Shown here piece after piece: positions 51,196 to 56,444 of a stretch of 56,444 nucleotides of DNA; position 1 is the stretch's first letter; every line of letters starts with the position of its first letter. A program made the position numbers and the translations under genes. The DNA lies in the NCBI RefSeq assembly GCF_029502005.1, contig NZ_JAMQOT010000014.1, positions 1 to 56,444 of the forward strand. Reading direction: 5' to 3'. This stretch comes from Natrinema salsiterrestre (lineage in GTDB: Archaea > Halobacteriota > Halobacteria > Halobacteriales > Natrialbaceae). The notes under the pieces were generated by a model. It saw only the letters and a list, made by a program, of their open reading frames with translations. It did not search any database and was not told where the DNA came from.

Positions 51196-51241
51196 CTCCC
51201 TATAATTTAAATGCTAATGGGGAGCATTCTGCTATAGGGAG
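51196..51241. promoter_or_regulatory. Nested dyad in the tfb promoter
   Basis: CTCCCTATA (51196-51204) and TATAGGGAG (51233-51241) are perfect 9-bp inverted repeats. Inside them AATGCT and AGCATT (51210-51215, 51223-51228) form a second perfect pair around AATGGGG. The dyad covers the likely TATA region and ends 12 bases before the tfb start. It may be an operator for autoregulation or a leader hairpin. Confidence 0.6.
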
Positions 51242-51253
51242 TTCTAATAACCA

Positions 51254-52153
51254 ATGGCAGATACTGATTCGTCTGCGATCTGCCCCGAATGTGACGGCAG
51301 ATTACGGAAGAACGGCACCGAAATCGTCTGTGAGGACTGCGGACTCGTCTCGGCCGAAGACGCGATCGATCGCGGCCCCGAATGGCGGTCGTTCGAGGAC
51401 GACGATACCGATCCGCGACGGACCGGTGCGCCGCTGACCCGCTCGAGACACGACCGAGGGCTATCGACGGAGATCGGATACGGCTCCGGTTCGGACGCCG
51501 GCTACAGCGCTCGGCTGACCGGCCGAAAGCGCCGACAGATCGCCCGCCTCCGCCGGGAACACAACCGCGCCCGAATATCTTCGAAAGCCGACCGGAATCA
51601 GGTCTACGGGTTCACCGAGATCAAACGGGTTACCGCCCTGCTCTCGCTGTCCGACTCCGTGCGGGAGCAGGCCTGCACACTCTTCGAATCCGCCCAATCC
51701 GAGGGGCTCTTTCAGGGCCGCTCGCTCGAGGGATTCGCAGCCGCCGCGATCTATGCGACCTGTCGGACCCGATCGATCGCGCGGACGATCGACGAGATCA
51801 CCGCCGTCGCACGCGCAGACAGCGACGAACTCACGGTCGCCTACGACGCACTGAACCGCGAACTCGGCCTGCAGACGGGACCGATCGACCCGCTGGAGTA
51901 CCTCCCCCGATTCGCCTCGAAGCTCGATCTCGGGACGGCCGTCGAGCGCCACGCTCGGGAGTACCTCACCGCCCTGCTCGAGGCGGGACTGGTCAGCGGT
52001 CGCGATCCCAGCGGCGTCGCAGCGGCGTGCCTCTACAAGGCCACGGGGGATCGCGAGGAGTGGCCGTCGATCACGCAGGTCGCGGCGGCCGAGGTCGCCG
52101 GTGTCGCACCGGTGACCATTCGGTCGACGGTCTCGAATCTCGACGACCTCTGA
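51254..52153 (+). CDS. tfb: Transcription initiation factor TFB
   Basis: This 299-residue TFIIB homologue recruits RNA polymerase to TBP-bound promoters. It has a zinc ribbon (C10, C13, C26, C29) and the B-reader-like DRGPEWRSFEDDD with TGAPLTRSRHDRGLSTEIGY. Two cyclin folds follow (FTEIKRVTALLSLSDSVREQ ... EGFAAAAIYATCRTRSIART and LPRFASKLDLGTAVE ... SGVAAACLYKATGDREEWPS). Haloarchaea have many TFBs, and this sequence departs from the usual consensus in several core positions, so it may be a specialised paralogue. Its promoter carries a strong dyad. It faces mcm with only 44 bases between stops. Confidence 0.9.
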   Translation: MADTDSSAICPECDGRLRKNGTEIVCEDCGLVSAEDAIDRGPEWRSFEDDDTDPRRTGAPLTRSRHDRGLSTEIGYGSGSDAGYSARLTGRKRRQIARLRREHNRARISSKADRNQVYGFTEIKRVTALLSLSDSVREQACTLFESAQSEGLFQGRSLEGFAAAAIYATCRTRSIARTIDEITAVARADSDELTVAYDALNRELGLQTGPIDPLEYLPRFASKLDLGTAVERHAREYLTALLEAGLVSGRDPSGVAAACLYKATGDREEWPSITQVAAAEVAGVAPVTIRSTVSNLDDL

Positions 52154-52197
52154 GTCGACTCTCGAATGACGTCGTAACTGATGCCCGCCGGTCGGCG

Positions 52198-54300
52198 CTA
52201 CGTCGTCCGGAGCGTGTCCGTACTCGGCTCGTAGACCTCGCCTTTCTGTTTGAGCTTGTCGATCTCGTGTTCGGCCTTGGACTGATCCATCCCGATCTCG
52301 TCGGCCCGCTCCATGACGATGTCGACCGGCGCACCGTCGTCGTACTCCTCCTCGATGTCGCTGATGAGCTGTTTGAGGTTCTTGATCCGGTCGCGCTGGG
52401 ACTTCGAGGTGCCGGCCTCGACGATGTCCGCGTCGAACTCGCCGGTTTCGGGGTCGACCCCGACGTCCTGCAGACACGAGCGAACGATCTCGATGACCCG
52501 CTCGGCGTCGTCCTGTTCGACCGTATCCGACAGCCGAACGCGGGCGCTCGCCTCCGAAAGCCGAACCAGCGCCTCGAGCTTTCGCGCCGTGACGGGCACC
52601 GCCGCGTCCTCGTCGGTCCCCTTCGACCGCAGATCGACGTAGAAGTCCCGGATCGCGTTGCGGGCTTCCTCGGTCATCCGCGGGTGGCAGTTCTGCTTCG
52701 AGTAGGCGATGTACTTCCGCAGGAGGTCGGCGTCGATCTCCGGATCGACCTGCTCGGTCATCTCGTCGATCTCCTCGGTGCTGACCTCGAGCTGGTTCAT
52801 CTCCTTGCGCTGGGTCGTCAACTCCCCAGCGTAGTTGGTCGTGATGATGTGTTCCGCGAGGTTGCGGTCTTTCTCCTCGTCCGGCGTGTCCGTGACCGTA
52901 AAGATCAGGTCGAACCGCGAGATCAGCGCCGGCTCGAGATCGATCTGCTCGCTGATGGGTTCGTACTGGTCGAAGCGGCCGTACTTGGGGTTCGCCGCGC
53001 CGAGCAGCGAACACCGGGACTTGAGCGTGGCGTTGATCCCCGCCTTCGAAACCGAGATCTTCTGTTGCTCGAGGGCCTCGTGCATGGCACTCCGATCTTC
53101 CGATCTCATTTTATCTAATTCGTCGATGGCAGCGATCCCCTGATCGGCGAGGACGAGTGCGCCGGCCTCGAGGCTCCACTGCTGACCGTCGCCGAAGTCG
53201 TCGCGGACGGCAGCGGCCGTGAGACCCGCCGAGGACGACCCCTTCCCGGAGGTGTAGACGGATCGCGGTGCGATGTTCTCGATGTAGCCGAGCATCTGCG
53301 ATTTGCCTGTACCCGGGTCCCCGATCAGGAGCATGTGCAGGTCGCCGCGGATCCGCGAGCCGTCGGGGAGTTGCTTCGTGACGCCGGAGAACAGCTGGAG
53401 GATCATCGAGAGCTTCTCCTGATCGTAGCCGTAGATCGAGGGCGCGATGGAGGCGACCATCTGCTCGTAAATGTCCTCGCGGTTCGAGATCTCGTAGATC
53501 GCCTTCTTGTCCTCCTCGGTGATGTCCATGTCCTCGAACTGCTCTTCGTCGATCTCGACGGACATCCCCTCCATGTAGAAGTCGAAGACGGGCGACTTCT
53601 CCTGCTGGTCGCCCTGTTGCTCGAGCCGGAGGACGCCGGTTGCGGAGACGTGGTCGCCGGGGGTGACCTCGCCGGTGATGTCGTCTTCGATGTTGATGTC
53701 GAGGGACTGCGGGGTCTCCCCGCCGCGGAGCCCTTCGGGACTCTCCTGAATCCGAAGTTTCTGCGAGTCGACAAATTCGGATTGGTCGAAATTGACGCGG
53801 AAGGGGCCCTGTCGTTCACAGCCCTGACACTCGTGGGGCTCCTGGAAGTCGCCGCTGGACTGGGGGACCCGGGTGAGCGTGCCACAGAGCTGGCACTCGA
53901 AGGCGGCCTCTTCGATCTTCGGGCGGACGTCGGTGGCCTTCCGGATGATGCCCCGTACCTGCACGAGGGAGTTCATGTCCCGGGCGCGGATCTCCCGGAT
54001 TTCGGGTGACTCCGTGTCGGGGAGGTTCCGGACCCGGACGTGGGCCTGTCCGAGACTCACGTCGATCGGGAGGTCGTACAGCCGCAGCGCCTCCTCGGCG
54101 TAGCGCTGGAGCTGTTCCGGCTGGTTGATGAAGTCATCCGCGAGGTCCGGATCGAACCGGTAGAGGTCCTGCCAGTCGACGTGGAGCGATCGCTGTTCGT
54201 TCGGATACCGCTGCGCAAGCTGCTTGATCTCGTTGTCGTAGTAGTTGCGGAAGAACTGCTCGAAAGAGTCGACGAGTTCGGAATTTCCCGCTTGCGCCAT
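52198..54300 (-). CDS. mcm: Replicative helicase MCM
   Basis: This 700-residue MCM forms the hexameric 3'-5' replication helicase. The N-terminal domain has a zinc finger (C136, C139, C158, C161) and an OB fold. The AAA+ core has Walker A GDPGTGKSQML, Walker B ALVLADQGIAAIDELDKM, sensor 1 LLGAANPKYG and the Arg finger SRFDLIF. A C-terminal winged HTH follows the core. No intein is present, unlike in some haloarchaeal mcm genes. TTTATACCGG on the minus strand about 27 bases upstream of the ATG is the likely promoter. It is convergent with tfb. Confidence 0.96.
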   Translation of the reverse strand: MAQAGNSELVDSFEQFFRNYYDNEIKQLAQRYPNEQRSLHVDWQDLYRFDPDLADDFINQPEQLQRYAEEALRLYDLPIDVSLGQAHVRVRNLPDTESPEIREIRARDMNSLVQVRGIIRKATDVRPKIEEAAFECQLCGTLTRVPQSSGDFQEPHECQGCERQGPFRVNFDQSEFVDSQKLRIQESPEGLRGGETPQSLDINIEDDITGEVTPGDHVSATGVLRLEQQGDQQEKSPVFDFYMEGMSVEIDEEQFEDMDITEEDKKAIYEISNREDIYEQMVASIAPSIYGYDQEKLSMILQLFSGVTKQLPDGSRIRGDLHMLLIGDPGTGKSQMLGYIENIAPRSVYTSGKGSSSAGLTAAAVRDDFGDGQQWSLEAGALVLADQGIAAIDELDKMRSEDRSAMHEALEQQKISVSKAGINATLKSRCSLLGAANPKYGRFDQYEPISEQIDLEPALISRFDLIFTVTDTPDEEKDRNLAEHIITTNYAGELTTQRKEMNQLEVSTEEIDEMTEQVDPEIDADLLRKYIAYSKQNCHPRMTEEARNAIRDFYVDLRSKGTDEDAAVPVTARKLEALVRLSEASARVRLSDTVEQDDAERVIEIVRSCLQDVGVDPETGEFDADIVEAGTSKSQRDRIKNLKQLISDIEEEYDDGAPVDIVMERADEIGMDQSKAEHEIDKLKQKGEVYEPSTDTLRTT

Positions 54301-54672
54301 TGCACTGTCCTAGGACTGCCATCCGGTATAAATGGTCGTATACCGGGGTGAAACTGATCCGCTCGATTGACACTCGACGAGCAACTGTCCTGGCCGACGA
54401 CGCAGGGAATTCGTCCCGAGAACCCGCTATCGAAGCCGCTCGAGATGGCGTCGTTCCCTGCGTCTGCGGCCCGAGAAATCGTGGGGGCGATTCTGACCTC
54501 GTCGACCCGTCCTGTATCCGAGCGGGTCGCGGTGGAATTCGACACGCCGTGTCCCGTCACCCTGTCGACGGATCGCCTCTCCGTCGGTGATTTTACTCCG
54601 GACAGGTATGTATCCTCGGCCAACGTATTTTGGGAGCGGGCGAACGACCGGACGCCGGATACCGTCTCGGAC
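54301..54672. other. Intergenic region between mcm and DUF502 gene
   Basis: Holds the mcm promoter (TATA near 54325-54335). A plus-strand frame from a TTG at 54367 stays open with GC-rich third positions to 54672 and then on through the antisense of the DUF502 gene. It has no recognised motif and no stop of its own in this stretch. It may be a decayed gene or compositional chance. Confidence 0.3.
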
Positions 54673-55323
54673 TCACTCGTCGCCGCCCGCCGTGTCGCCG
54701 AGGCTGTCGGCGGCGACGCCGAGCGTGGCGATCGATCGGAACGCTTCTTCGACGGTGAGGTCGACCTCGTGGACCTTCTCGGTGGGCATGTGCATCACGT
54801 ACCCGTTCGTGGCGGGGTTCGGTGCGAGCGGGACCATGATCGTCACCATCTCGTCCTCGCCGGCGCTGGCTTCGACCACGGGCGGCGTCTCTGCGGTGAG
54901 AAAGCCGAGCATGTACGCCCCCTCGTGGGGAAATTCGACGAGTTTCACGTCCTGGAACTGGTCCGTCTCGTCGTCCAGCAGGAGGCTGCTCGCCCGCCGG
55001 ATGCTCTCGTAGACGGTGCTGACCCCGGGAATCGTCTCCATCGTCGCGTGGACTCGCTTGGAGAGGTACGTTCCCGGGGTGTACTCCGCGACGATCCCGA
55101 CCAGCAGGAACACCCCGAGTACGGAGAGCAGCGTCGCGAACTGGATCACCGGAACCGGCGGTTCGTCGGCCCAGATGTAGGTCACGCCGGTGATAATCGG
55201 CGAGAGCACGCCGAGAATGAAATCGAACACGACGAGGACGACGAGCAGCGTCGCGACCAGCGGAATCGTGATCACGACTCCGTTGATCAGCAGCCGCTTG
55301 AGTCTCGAAACGGGAGAGGCCAT
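54673..55323 (-). CDS. DUF502-family membrane protein
   Basis: The ATG at 55323 gives 216 residues; a GTG at 55335 is the alternative. Two long membrane helices lie in the first 90 residues (LLINGVVITIPLVATLLVVL, FATLLSVLGVFLLVGIVAEY). A soluble domain follows with GTYLSKRVHATMETIPGVST, VYESIRRASSLLL and VKLVEFPHEGAYMLGFLTAE. These are characteristic of DUF502. The function is unknown. It lies upstream of mcm on the same strand, but a 372-base gap argues against an operon. Confidence 0.85.
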   Translation of the reverse strand: MASPVSRLKRLLINGVVITIPLVATLLVVLVVFDFILGVLSPIITGVTYIWADEPPVPVIQFATLLSVLGVFLLVGIVAEYTPGTYLSKRVHATMETIPGVSTVYESIRRASSLLLDDETDQFQDVKLVEFPHEGAYMLGFLTAETPPVVEASAGEDEMVTIMVPLAPNPATNGYVMHMPTEKVHEVDLTVEEAFRSIATLGVAADSLGDTAGGDE

Positions 55324-55623
55324 GTGTTTTGTCACTTGCGCTGACTCCGAAATCGTTGGGGTTACGAGCGGATCGGGTACCGATCTGTCGACGGACGGCC
55401 GTATTCGCTACTCCCACAGGTGGTCACGGGCGATCCATTCCTCGAGTAGTCACGGAGAGACGCGATTTCGGTCCTGCGACGTCGACCGAGTGTTCTCATC
55501 GGTCTCAATATCGGATTTCCCGCAATAACAGAACGCCGATGAAAGCCGTTCATAACTGATTGTCTGACGTGCGTCATTAGAGGACCATCTGGTTTTATAT
55601 ACGGGAATCTGGCAGCGATACCT
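55324..55623. other. Intergenic region with promoter of the HalOD1 gene
   Basis: About 300 bases without a supported gene. TTTTATATAC at about 55593-55602 lies about 25-30 bases before the GTG start of the next gene and is the clearest TATA box in this part. The middle portion is unremarkable. Confidence 0.4.
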
Positions 55624-55899
55624 GTGAATCACACTCAGTCGATAAGTTTCAAGATCGTTGAAAAAGTCGCCAAACGCGAACGAGTATCACCAGAAGAACT
55701 CCGACCACCGCTCCACTCCGTTATTGATACGGACGCACTCGACTCGCTCTATCGATCAACGATCTCCGAGAGGAGCTCTCCTGAAGTCGAATTCGAATAC
55801 AATGGCTATACGATAACTGTGGATAGTACGGGAGACGTGGATGTCAGAGATCAGGTGTCGACGGAAGGACCGGCACAACAACCGTGTGAATCTCTCTGA
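55624..55899 (+). CDS. HalOD1 output-domain protein
   Basis: This 91-residue protein starts at GTG. Its sequence (SFKIVEKVAKRERVSPEELR, PPLHSVIDTDALDSLY, VEFEYNGYTITVDSTGDVDV) matches the stand-alone HalOD1 domain, a haloarchaeal signalling output domain often attached to receiver domains. The strong TATA box about 25 bases upstream supports a leaderless start. It converges with a small HTH gene, a common neighbour. It is probably part of a regulatory circuit; the partner is unknown. Confidence 0.8.
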   Translation: MNHTQSISFKIVEKVAKRERVSPEELRPPLHSVIDTDALDSLYRSTISERSSPEVEFEYNGYTITVDSTGDVDVRDQVSTEGPAQQPCESL

Positions 55900-55917
55900 G
55901 GGGGCCGGATACTAACG

Positions 55918-56253
55918 CTATTCGTCAAACACCTCTACTACATCTTCCAGCCACCGCTGGGCCAATTCGTTTCCGTGATATCGGATGGTGTCACTTCGGT
56001 TCTCGAATTCCAGCCACCCCCTCGATTGCAGTTTTGGCAGATGCTTGTGCTGGAGCAAAAGTGAGAGTTCCTCGCGGTCTTTGTCCGGAACTCGCGCCTC
56101 TATGTGAGCGACCACTTCATCGACCGTACTGGTCTTTCCGCTGTTGTGATTCTCGAAATAGTGGATCGTCTCTCGCCGGACACTATTACTCAGCGTATCC
56201 ATGAATCGATCTATCATCGGCGCCTTATCCGGATAGCACCCACCGAAGCCCAT
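55918..56253 (-). CDS. Small winged-HTH protein (DUF7344-like)
   Basis: The ATG at 56253 gives 111 residues and lies about 25 bases after ATTTATTA. A longer frame to 56322 lacks promoter support, and an internal ATG at 56217 is also possible. The domain MDTLSNSVRRETIHYFENHN ... TVDEVVAHIEARVPDKDREE followed by LSLLLQHKHLPKLQSRGWLE and a wing (FENRSDTIRYHGN) is an ArsR-like winged HTH typical of the haloarchaeal DUF7344 group. It is next to the right IS end. Confidence 0.75.
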   Translation of the reverse strand: MGFGGCYPDKAPMIDRFMDTLSNSVRRETIHYFENHNSGKTSTVDEVVAHIEARVPDKDREELSLLLQHKHLPKLQSRGWLEFENRSDTIRYHGNELAQRWLEDVVEVFDE

Positions 56254-56317
56254 GGGACATTTTAACAGACAACCGCTAATAAATGATGTGTAAATAAATA
56301 ACCATGACGCCCCTTCT

Positions 56318-56444
56318 GGCACCGTCTAGTTAGCGCGGTTTGAGAAGTGAGCAGGTCGTAGAGTTGGTTTGGAATGATGCTCGCAGACCTGCTCAGCGAG
56401 AGCTACGCGGCGGAATTTGATGAATGTTGGGAGCGTGAGCGGAC
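56318..56444 (+). mobile_element. IS 5' end, truncated by window edge (right copy)
   Basis: Exact inverted copy of 1-127. It begins GGCACCGTCTAG and carries the N-terminal codons of the same transposase-like frame. The flanking bases differ from those at the left copy, so the two are separate insertions or assembly ends rather than one transposon's termini. Confidence 0.75.
56374..56444 (+). CDS. Probable transposase, N-terminal fragment
   Basis: Frame from ATG at 56374 to the window end, identical to that at 1-71 on the opposite strand. An in-frame TAG lies 15 bases upstream, so the start is confined to the two ATGs. The rest of the protein is outside the window. Confidence 0.5.
   Translation, partial: MMLADLLSESYAAEFDECWERER

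Noticed and set aside
54367-55344. Long plus-strand open frame overlapping the DUF502 gene
   Set aside because: Most of it is antisense to the clear DUF502 protein; the free part has no motif and only a TTG start.
1-56444. CRISPR arrays
   Set aside because: No regularly spaced direct repeats were seen; the CARF-like regulator alone is not evidence for CRISPR.

Overview
The window is haloarchaeal (class Halobacteria, most like the Natrialbales). Its right three quarters are GC-rich and encode acidic proteins. Many genes have leaderless-type promoters, with a TATA-like box about 25-30 nt before the start codon. It carries archaeal TFB and MCM, Tat-exported and HalOD1-type proteins, and a LysW-type arginine pathway. 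No rRNA, complete tRNA or CRISPR array was found.

Layout. Positions 1-127 and 56318-56444 are exact inverted copies of one sequence, the 5' end of an insertion sequence whose transposase would read outward. The window may therefore be an assembly contig bounded by a repeated IS. From about 128 to 16.3 kb lies an accessory island. It is AT-richer and has about 20 CTAG tetranucleotides by eye, against about 5 in the following 40 kb. It holds two tyrosine integrases pointing inward (835-1437 +, 14475-15461 -), a defence segment and a replicon segment. The defence segment has a Kiwa pair (kwaA/kwaB), a type IIG-like restriction-methylation protein, two degenerate TBP-like proteins and an HTH/coiled-coil protein. 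The replicon segment has a primase-polymerase-like protein, an SF1 helicase and an unknown first gene, with a long inverted repeat upstream. A structured, tRNA-3'-end-like element at 15585-15676 probably marks the attachment site.

From 16.3 kb onward the content is chromosomal: a Tat-exported LVIVD protein; a flavoprotein/VOC/esterase cluster that resembles quinone-detoxification modules; a universal stress protein; M29 and M14 peptidases; glyA, a CARF-like regulator and ltaE; a metallophosphoesterase; a cation diffusion facilitator; an XPD/DinG-type helicase; a thiosulfate-uptake/sulfur-relay set (YeeE, TusA, rhodanese); thpR; and a membrane-anchored HTH protein. The arginine locus is argG-argH, then lysW-lysX-argC-argB-argD-argE, then argF. 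It can take glutamate, protected on the LysW carrier protein, to ornithine, citrulline, argininosuccinate and arginine. After it come thrC, a TFB paralogue with a strong dyad in its promoter, mcm facing it, a DUF502 membrane protein, a HalOD1 protein and a small HTH regulator.

Most notable: TBP-like genes whose N-terminal repeat has decayed, inside a defence island and in one case in an operon with the restriction gene; a shared 16-bp palindrome upstream of the integrase and restriction genes; a hairpin family with a conserved 11-nt loop and unrelated stems; and several microprotein genes (25-54 aa).
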